Of a DNA stretch of 11,282 bases, positions 1 through 6,857 are shown piece after piece. The notes under the pieces were generated by a model, which worked only from the letters and a program-made list of their open reading frames with translations, had not been told where the DNA came from and made no database searches. Within the stretch, counting starts at the first letter, position 1; each line of letters opens with the position of its first letter. Origin of the DNA: Phycisphaerae bacterium (GTDB lineage Bacteria; Planctomycetota; Phycisphaerae; JAAYCJ01); assembly GCA_015486815.1 (NCBI GenBank), contig WFQY01000086.1, positions 1 through 11,282 on the forward strand, in the 5' to 3' direction. Made by a program: the position numbers and the translations under genes.

Positions 1-290
1 AGCCAAACGTCCAACGGCGTTTGAATCAATCCGCAAAAAACGCTCGGATATTGCATCACAGAATTCAAATAACCTTGGCCAGTTCCACATCCCCCGACGA
101 CAAAATCAACTTTTTTAAGATTCAGGAGAATGGCGGAAAGAAGACCTGTATGAATATAAGTTAGTTCGGGCTTAGCCCCCGTCTTAGTCATTCCGGCATT
201 GATTATAGTGTGCCCTCTGCCTTCAAGAGCATCGAGAATATCTGCGTTCTTATCCGCAGCCGATGTCTCATTGATTACTGCTATCTTCAT
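1..290 (-). CDS. RpiB/LacA/LacB-family sugar-phosphate isomerase, 3' end cut by window edge
   Basis: The first 96 residues are visible; the rest runs off the left edge. The start ATG at 290 follows a GGAG box with about 9 nt spacing, and the gene begins 24 bp after the URO-D-fold gene, so it is in the same operon. The glycine-rich loop VVGGCGTGQGYLNSV (about residues 64-78) matches the CGTG active-site loop of RpiB/LacAB aldose-ketose isomerases, which interconvert phosphorylated aldoses and ketoses through an enediol. The N-terminus starts MKIAVINETSAADKN, whereas classical RpiB starts with a strand followed by Asp-His (as in GSDHAG). That Asp-His pair is missing, so this is a divergent subgroup and ribose-5-phosphate need not be the substrate. 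Placed after a split transketolase, it could isomerise a tetrose, pentose or substituted-sugar product. Family assignment is firm; substrate is unknown. Confidence 0.85.
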   Translation of the reverse strand, partial: MKIAVINETSAADKNADILDALEGRGHTIINAGMTKTGAKPELTYIHTGLLSAILLNLKKVDFVVGGCGTGQGYLNSVMQYPSVFCGLIQTPLDVW

Positions 291-314
291 TTCATATTTC
301 TCCTGAAATTGAGT

Positions 315-1349
315 TTAATTGTCTCTGCTTATGGGATATTTTCCGTATTTTATACCCGCTTGCACCATAGCAAGATAATTTTCGGGCTTGACGCTCGAAT
401 GGATACTATTACTGGAACTTAGGATAAATCCTCCGCCGACTGCTGCTTCCGCAATACATTTTTTTACTGCCTGCTCTACCTGCTGAACTGTTCCCGAACT
501 CAACAGCTCACCACAATCAATATTGCCAATAAGACAAACCCTATCGCCATACTTTTCCTTTACCTCTTTGATATCCATACCAGCTACCGGCTCGATCGGA
601 TTGAGCCCGTCAGGTTCCGCATCAATTATCATATCCAATATAGGCCAAAGATTACCGTCGCTGTGCTTTATGCAGAATGCACCTTCATCGTGAATAGCAT
701 CTATCATCTTCTTCAATCGCGGCAGGATAAATTCCCTAAAATGCGCAGGCGACATCAACGGAGCGGTATTATGGGCATAATCATCACCTAAGACAATAAT
801 TTCCGCACCCGCTCTTATCGCACTCCGAACCATTTCGATATTAGCTTCGAGCACCTTATCCATAAGCTCGTGGGCAAATTCAGGGTCTATCGCAAAATAC
901 ATAAGCAAACTATCAAGTCCGACCAGATACGCAGACCACATAAAAGCTGCTCGATGATGAACGATGACTGCTTTCTTTCCTTTGTACCTCTGAACCAAAG
1001 ACGGCAGGTCTCCCAATCGCCACGGTGCTTTCGGGTCGGGCGGTGTCCATTTGCGCAAATCGTCTTTGCTTTCGATAGGACCTTTAACCGGATGTGCCAC
1101 CGCTTCTACCGATTTATGATAGAATACACCCCATTCATCATAATAGGTCTCATCCGTCTCATTATGCCTTTTGAATTTCAGACCCGTACCGACAGCATCA
1201 AGTCCTATCGCTTCGCTGAATTCACCGATTTCCCATCTGTCGGGAAATAGCGCCCTGCGAATTTTCTCATCGATGACAAATTCGATAATAGGTACTCTAT
1301 CAGGCAGCTGTCGCTTTAACGCAGTAAATACACGTTCCGCACTATTCAT
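315..1349 (-). CDS. Uroporphyrinogen decarboxylase-fold (URO-D family) protein, not HemE
   Basis: A 344-residue protein with the URO-D/MtaA-type TIM-barrel pattern: N-terminal ERVFTALKRQLPDRVPIIEF, a central GAEIIVLGDDYAHNTAPLMSP segment, then KHSDGN (228-233), an AEPDGLNPIEP strand and CLIGNIDC. I place the start at ATG 1349, which has AAGGA 8 nt upstream and gives the usual family N-terminus. The frame stays open to a TTG at 1379 and an ATG at 1376, but neither has a Shine-Dalgarno sequence. True HemE has an Arg-rich N-terminal motif (RQAGRY-like), absent here. Zn-dependent methyltransferases such as MtaA use His-x-Cys plus a later Cys; here the position reads HSDGN and the later Cys region reads SSSNSIHSS, so those ligands are missing. 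Its role in this catabolic operon is unknown; a lyase, isomerase or methyl-transfer role on a small acid is only a guess. Confidence 0.85.
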   Translation of the reverse strand: MNSAERVFTALKRQLPDRVPIIEFVIDEKIRRALFPDRWEIGEFSEAIGLDAVGTGLKFKRHNETDETYYDEWGVFYHKSVEAVAHPVKGPIESKDDLRKWTPPDPKAPWRLGDLPSLVQRYKGKKAVIVHHRAAFMWSAYLVGLDSLLMYFAIDPEFAHELMDKVLEANIEMVRSAIRAGAEIIVLGDDYAHNTAPLMSPAHFREFILPRLKKMIDAIHDEGAFCIKHSDGNLWPILDMIIDAEPDGLNPIEPVAGMDIKEVKEKYGDRVCLIGNIDCGELLSSGTVQQVEQAVKKCIAEAAVGGGFILSSSNSIHSSVKPENYLAMVQAGIKYGKYPISRDN

Positions 1350-1357
1350 TATCCACT

Positions 1358-1362
1358 TCCTT
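1358..1362 (-). promoter_or_regulatory. Ribosome binding site that sets the URO-D-fold start
   Basis: AAGGA lies 8 nt before ATG 1349. The further-upstream in-frame ATG 1376 and TTG 1379 have no such box, so this decides the start. Confidence 0.65.
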
Positions 1363-1380
1363 ATATTGCTTTCCATCAAC

Positions 1381-2328
1381 TTACGTGTTCATGCGTTTCA
1401 TTCTCTTAGCTGACTCAATTATATTTTTGACATTGACTCCGAGTTTACTGAATATCTTTTCATTATCACCCGATTCCCCGAAGATATCAGGAAAACCCAA
1501 TCGCATCAGATAACACGGAGCTTTATCCGTCAATACTTCTGATACCGCTCCGCCGAGTCCAGCGATCATACTATGATTTTCAACGGTAATGATTTTTCCG
1601 ATTTCCCTGCTGGCTTTGACTATTGCCTCTTCATCTATGGGTTTGATCGTCGGCATATGAATCACCCTCGCCTTGATGCCTTCTTTATCCAGTTCCTTAG
1701 CTGCCTCAAGAGCCTTGGGTGTCATCATACCAGTCGATATGATTGCGACATCATTACCTTCTGTCAATGTATAACTTTTGCCGATTTCAAATTTATAGTT
1801 GTCATCAAAAATTACCGGCACAGGACACCGAACAGTTCGCATATAAAGCGGACCGCGGTGTTTAACCGATTCCAGAACCATCTGACGTGTCTCGACCGCA
1901 TCGCAGGCAACCCATACGCTCATATTAGGCATAGCACGCATAATTGCAATATCCTGAACCGACTGATGAGTAGCGCCTGCTTTACCGGTAGGTATTCCTC
2001 CGTAAGCTCCGTTGAGTTTTACATTGAGTTTCGGATAAGCTATGGAAACCCGCACCTGATCGATAGCCCGCTTAGCCAAAAACACTGCAAATGTAGATAC
2101 CCAGGGAATATATCCCAACGTGCTCATACCTGCAGCTGCTCCGACCATATTCTGCTCAGCAATGCCCATCTGATAGAATCTATTCGGAAATGCTCTTCCA
2201 AATCGTGCCGTCTGCGTACTTTCACCGACGTCAGAATCGAAAACAACGACCTCGCTGTTAATTCCGCCCAATTCGACAAGGGCATCACCAAACGCTACTC
2301 TCGGTGCTATCATTTCGCCAATTTTCAT
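1381..2328 (-). CDS. Transketolase, C-terminal (pyrimidine-binding/C-terminal domain) subunit
   Basis: A 315-residue half-transketolase carrying the pyrimidine-binding domain and the C-terminal domain. GIAEQNMVGAAAGM (56-69) holds Glu58, the ThDP-activating glutamate of the family, and GATHQSVQDIAIMRAMPNM (118-136) is the conserved substrate/cofactor loop. It should pair with the N-terminal subunit encoded just upstream to form one enzyme transferring ketol units between sugars. The start is ATG 2328, preceded by GAGG with 5 nt spacing; an in-frame TTG at 2346 adds six residues but lacks a ribosome binding site. The stop is 31 nt before the URO-D-fold start. Split transketolases of this type are widespread in anaerobes and also occur as specialised enzymes in apulose-phosphate and sulfofructose pathways, so the substrate cannot be fixed by homology alone. 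Confidence 0.93.
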   Translation of the reverse strand: MKIGEMIAPRVAFGDALVELGGINSEVVVFDSDVGESTQTARFGRAFPNRFYQMGIAEQNMVGAAAGMSTLGYIPWVSTFAVFLAKRAIDQVRVSIAYPKLNVKLNGAYGGIPTGKAGATHQSVQDIAIMRAMPNMSVWVACDAVETRQMVLESVKHRGPLYMRTVRCPVPVIFDDNYKFEIGKSYTLTEGNDVAIISTGMMTPKALEAAKELDKEGIKARVIHMPTIKPIDEEAIVKASREIGKIITVENHSMIAGLGGAVSEVLTDKAPCYLMRLGFPDIFGESGDNEKIFSKLGVNVKNIIESAKRMKRMNT

Positions 2329-2333
2329 AAATA

Positions 2334-2337
2334 CCTC
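2334..2337 (-). promoter_or_regulatory. Ribosome binding site for the transketolase C-subunit
   Basis: GAGG lies 5 nt upstream of ATG 2328. It sits inside the extension that a TTG start at 2346 would add, so it favours the shorter protein. Confidence 0.7.
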
Positions 2338-2363
2338 GTTGCTCAATTGTAAATTTTAGAAGT

Positions 2364-2376
2364 CAGATTTTAGAAG
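2364..2376 (+). repeat. 13-bp inverted repeat, left copy, bracketing the four-helix-bundle pseudogene
   Basis: CAGATTTTAGAAG here is the exact reverse complement of CTTCTAAAATCTG at 2631-2643. It directly abuts the stop codon of the broken four-helix-bundle gene. A partial extra copy, TTTTAGAAG, lies at 2354-2362, so the left side carries a degenerate tandem of the unit. Confidence 0.8.
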
Positions 2377-2594
2377 CTATTTTCTGTTCCGCCTTGCAGA
2401 GTTTATGGACGCGGTAAAAATCGCTGTCAGTTCTTCAGACTCTTTAAGAAACAATTCAACCCTTTGCCGTTTTAATAACTTTCCCTCGATAATAAGCTCC
2501 AACCAGAATGTACTTTCGTCTGCTTCTTCGAGAACTATTTCATTATCCTCAGTGCAAATGATTTTGTACGTTTTCTTAAGTCAGCTTCTTCCAT
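2377..2594 (-). pseudogene. Four-helix-bundle protein (23S rRNA intervening-sequence protein family), internally deleted and out of frame
   Basis: From ATG 2594 the frame reads MEEADLRKRTKSFALRIMK and then hits TAG (2537-2535). In another frame the sequence resumes as VLEEADESTFWLELIIEGK, followed by a stretch ending LTAIFTASINSARRNRK and TAG (2379-2377). These are recognisably the N-terminal helix and the last two helices of the roughly 115-120-residue four-helix-bundle/IVP family. By comparison with the usual length, some 45-50 residues covering the middle helices are missing at the junction near 2535, and the two remaining parts are out of register. A weak AGGT box precedes the ATG. Perfect 13-bp inverted repeats flank the unit, and the whole insert separates the two transketolase genes, which elsewhere are usually adjacent. 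I am confident it is a relic; its mode of entry is inferred. Confidence 0.85.
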
Positions 2595-2630
2595 AGCGCT
2601 TACCTGTTCAATCCTACTTTTGACTTCTTA

Positions 2631-2643
2631 CTTCTAAAATCTG
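2631..2643 (+). repeat. 13-bp inverted repeat, right copy, bracketing the four-helix-bundle pseudogene
   Basis: CTTCTAAAATCTG, the exact reverse complement of 2364-2376. It begins a few bases past the transketolase N-subunit stop codon at 2649-2647. The preceding bases, GACTTCTTACTTCT, look like a degenerate repeat of the same motif. Confidence 0.8.
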
Positions 2644-2646
2644 CCT

Positions 2647-3465
2647 TCATTTACTGCTATCTATTTCCGCTAATGCCTGTTTTCGTTCCTCTTCATTCGG
2701 TGCTTTACCATGCCACTGATGTTTTCCTTCCATAAACGAAACGCCTTTGCCCTTTACAGTGTGAGCAATAATCGCAACAGGCCCGGATTCGCTTGATTCT
2801 TTCGCTCCTTCAAGGGTTTTCACCACCTCTGATATATTATGGCCATCGCATTCCAATGCCTTCCAACCAAAGACTTGAAATTTTTCTGTCAGAGGTTCGA
2901 GATCGAGTACCGCCTCGGTATTACCCGTCAGCTGAACCTTGTTGCAATCAACAATGGCAATGAGTTTGTTGATTTTATGAAACCCTGCATACATTATCGC
3001 TTCCCAGTTTTGTCCTTCCTGCATCTCACCATCACCTAAAAGCACATAGACATTGAAATCCATCTTTCGCTTATCCCTGCCGAGACACATACCAATTCCC
3101 ACTGATAAGCCTTGGCCCAACGATCCTGTGCTCATATCGACCCCGGGCGTTTTGAGCATGCACGGATGTCCCTGAAGGATAGAATCGACCGCGTCGAATT
3201 CTTTTAATCTCTCTTCAGAAAAATAACCGCGTTTTGCAAGCGTACAATAATATCCCGGGCTGGCGTGCCCTTTGCTCAGAATAAACCGATCTCTCTCAGG
3301 CCAATCGGGACTGTTCGGGTCAATTTGCATTATTTTAAAATACAATACCACCAGAATTTCCACTGCAGAAAGCGATCCTCCGGTATGACCCGAACCGGCA
3401 TTCGCTATCGTATTGATAATCGACTTTCGAATATCCTTGCAAATCTGTTTGAGATTTTCATTCAT
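2647..3465 (-). CDS. Transketolase, N-terminal (ThDP diphosphate-binding) subunit
   Basis: A 272-residue half-transketolase. GSGHTGGSLSAVEIL (24-38) holds the conserved His27, FILSKGHASPGYY (61-73) the active-site His67, and GDGEMQEGQNWEA (144-156) with Asn175 (IVDCN) forms the ThDP/Mg2+ motif GDG...N. It should associate with the C-half subunit encoded downstream. The start is ATG 3465, 7 nt after the dehydrogenase stop at 3473, with a GAGGA box overlapping the end of the upstream gene, so translation is probably coupled. The two halves would normally be adjacent, but here about 318 nt, including the four-helix-bundle relic, separate them. The enzyme may be general pentose-phosphate transketolase or a pathway-specific one; the operon favours the latter. 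Confidence 0.94.
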   Translation of the reverse strand: MNENLKQICKDIRKSIINTIANAGSGHTGGSLSAVEILVVLYFKIMQIDPNSPDWPERDRFILSKGHASPGYYCTLAKRGYFSEERLKEFDAVDSILQGHPCMLKTPGVDMSTGSLGQGLSVGIGMCLGRDKRKMDFNVYVLLGDGEMQEGQNWEAIMYAGFHKINKLIAIVDCNKVQLTGNTEAVLDLEPLTEKFQVFGWKALECDGHNISEVVKTLEGAKESSESGPVAIIAHTVKGKGVSFMEGKHQWHGKAPNEEERKQALAEIDSSK

Positions 3466-3472
3466 TGCGCCG

Positions 3473-4954
3473 TTAATCCTCTTTCCAATAGCGTTCGGTG
3501 ATGATTTTATCTTCGGTGAAGAAGTTAATAATCGCTTTTCCTTGTGCTTTTATGTCGGCGAACTGCGAATCTTTCATTCCGCCAAACGGCAAACAGGCAA
3601 CCGGTGCGGGAATGCCGATATTGACGCCAATCATACCACATTGAACCTCGACCTTGAACCTTCGTGCCCAATAGCCATTTTGTGTATAAATTGAAGCACC
3701 ATTACCGTATCGATGGTCATTGATGATTTGAATTGCTTCATCGAGATTTTTCGCTTTCAGGATTACAACCACTGGCCCGAAAATTTCGGTTTTGTGTATT
3801 TCCATACCGGGCTTGACATCGGTAAATACAGTCGGGCCAATAAAATATCCATTCTCACATCCTTTAACCTGAATATCACGCCCATCAAGCGATAACGTCG
3901 CACCTTCTTTGACGCCCTTCTCAATCATACCGAGAATAAATGTTTTTGCTTTCGCAGAAATTACCGGCCCCATTACCATCTGCTCATCAGCGACTTTGGG
4001 GTCAAGCGGATTGGCTACGATAACCTTTTTCGAATCTTCAACGAACCTTTCGCAAATGGTTTTGTACATCTTATCCCCGACAGCGACAATAGCAGAGCTG
4101 GCCATACATCTTTGACCGGCGCAGCCGTAGCAGCTTGTAATCATATTGCGAATGACATCGTCAATTTTTGCATCAGGCATTGCGACGAGATGATTTTTTG
4201 CCCCACCCATCGCCTGAAATCGCTTGTTTGCTTTGGCACATTTTTGTGCCACCTGCTTGCAGGTGGATGTTGAACCAACCAGCGAAACTCCCTTGACCTT
4301 CGGGTTTTCCATAAATGTATCCGCCACAACCCTGTTACCATTGACGAGATTAAATACTCCCGGCGGCAGGCCAATCTGATCTATATATTCGGTAATAATC
4401 TGCATTGTCAAAGGAACCTGCTTGGATGCCTTGACGACAAAGGTATTTCCGGTAGCAATGCCATAAGGAATAAACCAGAAAGGTACCATCGCAGGGAAAT
4501 TAAACGGCGCAATCATCGTGAATACGCCAATCGGCAGACGAAGTACCTCACCGTCTATACCATAAGATAAGCCAATAAGTTTATCGCCCTGCTGAAGGAT
4601 GGGCATCCCGCAGGCAGCTTCAACGTTTTCGTAAACGCGTTTCATCTCCGCACGTGCATCGGGTAATGATTTACCCATTTCCTCGACCAGAACCCGTGCG
4701 ATCTTTTCCTCGTTGATTCTGAGCAGTTCGGAAAGTTTGAACAACGGCTGAACCCGTCGCGTAACCGGTGTTTGACTCCAGTCCTTAAATGCCACATCGG
4801 CAGCTTCTATTGCACGATTGACTTCCGCTGGTGTTGACACTGGACATTTTGCAATCGTCTCACCGGTACTGGGGTTTTCAACATCGACAAAACCTGTATT
4901 TTCCGCTTCGACCCATTTCCCATTGATATAATTCTTTACCACTTTTAGTCCCAT
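3473..4954 (-). CDS. CoA-acylating methylmalonate-semialdehyde dehydrogenase-type ALDH (MmsA/IolA family)
   Basis: A 493-residue aldehyde dehydrogenase. The catalytic cysteine is Cys283 in GCAGQRCMASS (277-287), and the NAD-binding APFNFPAMVPFW segment is at 149-160. In Bacillus IolA, Arg107 and Arg283 bind the substrate carboxylate; here both are kept as Arg106 (AEMKRVYENVE) and Arg282 (just before Cys283). GAKNH (251-255), where most ALDHs have the general-base Glu, also fits the MMSDH group. The expected reaction is oxidation of malonate or methylmalonate semialdehyde, or a related carboxylated aldehyde, with NAD+ and CoA to an acyl-CoA and CO2. The start is ATG 4954 (6 nt after AAAGGA); ATG 4960 and TTG 4978 are also in frame but badly spaced. 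It begins 13 nt after the ThDP enzyme stop. The true substrate in this operon is uncertain. Confidence 0.9.
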   Translation of the reverse strand: MGLKVVKNYINGKWVEAENTGFVDVENPSTGETIAKCPVSTPAEVNRAIEAADVAFKDWSQTPVTRRVQPLFKLSELLRINEEKIARVLVEEMGKSLPDARAEMKRVYENVEAACGMPILQQGDKLIGLSYGIDGEVLRLPIGVFTMIAPFNFPAMVPFWFIPYGIATGNTFVVKASKQVPLTMQIITEYIDQIGLPPGVFNLVNGNRVVADTFMENPKVKGVSLVGSTSTCKQVAQKCAKANKRFQAMGGAKNHLVAMPDAKIDDVIRNMITSCYGCAGQRCMASSAIVAVGDKMYKTICERFVEDSKKVIVANPLDPKVADEQMVMGPVISAKAKTFILGMIEKGVKEGATLSLDGRDIQVKGCENGYFIGPTVFTDVKPGMEIHKTEIFGPVVVILKAKNLDEAIQIINDHRYGNGASIYTQNGYWARRFKVEVQCGMIGVNIGIPAPVACLPFGGMKDSQFADIKAQGKAIINFFTEDKIITERYWKED

Positions 4955-4960
4955 AGCCAT

Positions 4961-4966
4961 TCCTTT
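4961..4966 (-). promoter_or_regulatory. Ribosome binding site that sets the dehydrogenase start
   Basis: AAAGGA is 6 nt before ATG 4954 but directly abuts ATG 4960, so the shorter start is preferred. Confidence 0.65.
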
Positions 4967-4967
4967 A

Positions 4968-6857
4968 TTACAAGCCAATCTTATGTCTCAATCGTTGTAC
5001 ATCATCGCACCAATTACCGACATTCCACCTACCGAACACACCCATACCGCCAAGTTCATCATCGCCGTAATATACCGGCACATGAATTAATGATAAACCA
5101 TCATACATAGATGCCTGTTTCAATACGGTTTGAAGTTCCTGTACCGAATATCCACCAAAGAACGCTTCCACACCCTTCACTGATTTTGCCCAGGCAAGAT
5201 AATCGACTCCAACACTATCGTTTGTTGCATAATCAATTCCGAACTGCGCTTTCTGTAACCCTGAGATGGCTGCCATTCTTCTGTTATCGAAAACAACGAT
5301 ACATCCTTTGGCTCCGTGTTCGACACCATCGATTAGTATCTGTGGATTCATCGTAAATGCACCGTCACCGGTAAATGCTACACCATAAAATGTTCGGTCA
5401 GCCATCACTGTTGCCATCAGGGCAGAGACCGCCCATCCCATATAACTCGCTCCGGTTTCGGTAAATGTTCTTCCAAGCCTATCGTCTTCTACGATTTGAA
5501 ATCCATTAGCTTGAATATCACCCGAATCAAAAAAGCTTACTGCATTGATTTCCCTCGCCCAATCTACAACAGTTTTTATCGCTGCCGGTTGGGTTAGAAC
5601 ATCTCTACCCCAGACATTATCCCAAAGTGTCGGTTTGTTATATCGGGTCTGTTTGAATATCTCCCATTCCTGTTTTTTCTGTCGGCATTCGGACAACCAC
5701 CGCGATGAAGATTCTGATTTCGCTTTCCTTTTCCGAAGGTCTTCATTTAGCTTAGCAAGGGATAACTTGACATCTCCCAAAAGCGGAATTGCCTTATTAT
5801 AGTGCATAACATCTTCAATATCCACATTTATATTGATGACCTTTTGGACTTTAGGATAGCCTGTCCTGCTGCAATCCGATTGACAAACAAACCGTGTTCC
5901 AACAGCAATAAGCAAATCCGCCTCTTCCATCGCATAATTACCACACAAACTCCCTTTTGAACCGCCTACCGTCATATTTTGCGGATGATCGTATGGAATA
6001 ATTCCACTTATCTTCGGACTGATAACTGCAACAGATCCGGTAAGTTCGATGAATTCCTGCAGTTCCTCCGCTGCGTCTTGGCATCCTCCTCCTACCCTGA
6101 CGACTATCTTTTGTGCAGACCGTATCGCATCTATCGCCTCGGCATATCCGCTCCGGGCTGGGCCCATCTTAGGTGGTGCATCGCAGGGCAGTTCACTCAG
6201 GTTGAATTGCTCCATCAACGCACACTGGGTATTCATAGGCAAAAGCAGATAAAACGGACCTGCCTTGTAAGGATGATCAACTGTATTCGCTCCTCTGCGA
6301 AGTGCAGTAGCCACAGAATTAGGTGTTTCCAGGCAATAAGCCCTCCCCATAACCTGACAGAGCTTAAGAAACAGATGCTGTTCATTTTTGGGTATTTGCT
6401 GAAAGTTAGGCCCTTCATCCTCGGTTGTTTCATCTCCGAAAAGATACCATACGCCAACCCCATCTGAAGCAGCAGCTAATGACCCCGATAATGCATGCAA
6501 TGCACCCGGACCTATCGATGTGATGACAGCAGCCTTTTCCCCCGTTACCCACCGAAGAGCCATTGCTGAATGAGATGCTGAAATCTCGTTGCGAACGTTG
6601 TAGGTCTTAACCAGCCCCGCCTGTTCATAAACACGCAAAACCTCACCTATTTCTGTTGAACCATGGCCCAAAACACCGATGTATTTTTTTACACCCTGTC
6701 GCATAAGACCAAGAACAATCGCCTCCGAAAGCGTCAAATCAATTTGCTCAGGAAAGACACCGCTTCGCAACGCATGCTCTAATCCTCCTACCCGTGCAAT
6801 GAATTCCGCACGTTTTTCCCGTTCCGAAACAATCTGACGATAATTCAAATGACTCAT
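4968..6857 (-). CDS. ThDP-dependent enzyme, distantly IolD/acetolactate-synthase-like
   Basis: A 629-residue enzyme with the three-domain acetolactate synthase architecture. The N-terminal pyrimidine domain holds Glu91 in YNVRNEISASHSAMAL, the ThDP-activating glutamate. The middle domain covers about 235-370. The C-terminal diphosphate domain carries GDGAFTMNPQILIDG (497-511) and Asn525 (VVFDN), the GDG...N Mg/ThDP motif. Its length is close to IolD (about 637), which opens trihydroxycyclohexane-dione in inositol breakdown, but the sequence around the cofactor site and the 40-residue N-terminal extension differ from Bacillus IolD as I know it. Orthology is therefore doubtful; sulfoacetaldehyde acetyltransferase-like or 2-oxoacid decarboxylase-like chemistry is also possible. 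ATG 6857 follows AGGAG with about 7 nt spacing and overlaps the IclR stop as ATGA, implying coupling. Fold and cofactor are sure; reaction is not. Confidence 0.88.
   Translation of the reverse strand: MSHLNYRQIVSEREKRAEFIARVGGLEHALRSGVFPEQIDLTLSEAIVLGLMRQGVKKYIGVLGHGSTEIGEVLRVYEQAGLVKTYNVRNEISASHSAMALRWVTGEKAAVITSIGPGALHALSGSLAAASDGVGVWYLFGDETTEDEGPNFQQIPKNEQHLFLKLCQVMGRAYCLETPNSVATALRRGANTVDHPYKAGPFYLLLPMNTQCALMEQFNLSELPCDAPPKMGPARSGYAEAIDAIRSAQKIVVRVGGGCQDAAEELQEFIELTGSVAVISPKISGIIPYDHPQNMTVGGSKGSLCGNYAMEEADLLIAVGTRFVCQSDCSRTGYPKVQKVININVDIEDVMHYNKAIPLLGDVKLSLAKLNEDLRKRKAKSESSSRWLSECRQKKQEWEIFKQTRYNKPTLWDNVWGRDVLTQPAAIKTVVDWAREINAVSFFDSGDIQANGFQIVEDDRLGRTFTETGASYMGWAVSALMATVMADRTFYGVAFTGDGAFTMNPQILIDGVEHGAKGCIVVFDNRRMAAISGLQKAQFGIDYATNDSVGVDYLAWAKSVKGVEAFFGGYSVQELQTVLKQASMYDGLSLIHVPVYYGDDELGGMGVFGRWNVGNWCDDVQRLRHKIGL

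Noticed and set aside
1573..2352. 259-codon open frame on the plus strand
   Set aside because: It lies entirely opposite the transketolase C-subunit and part of its upstream region, is rich in Cys, His, Arg and Ser without domain-like patterns, and has no ribosome binding site. It is the antisense shadow of a clear gene.
2535..2594. A 19-residue stand-alone peptide gene between the transketolase halves
   Set aside because: Its sequence is the N-terminal helix of a known family and the rest of that family follows in another frame, so it is part of a broken gene rather than a small gene.
4968..6857. Firm naming of the ThDP enzyme as IolD
   Set aside because: Length and cofactor motifs agree, but the flanking sequence differs from Bacillus IolD and none of the other inositol genes is present, so only family-level naming is supported.
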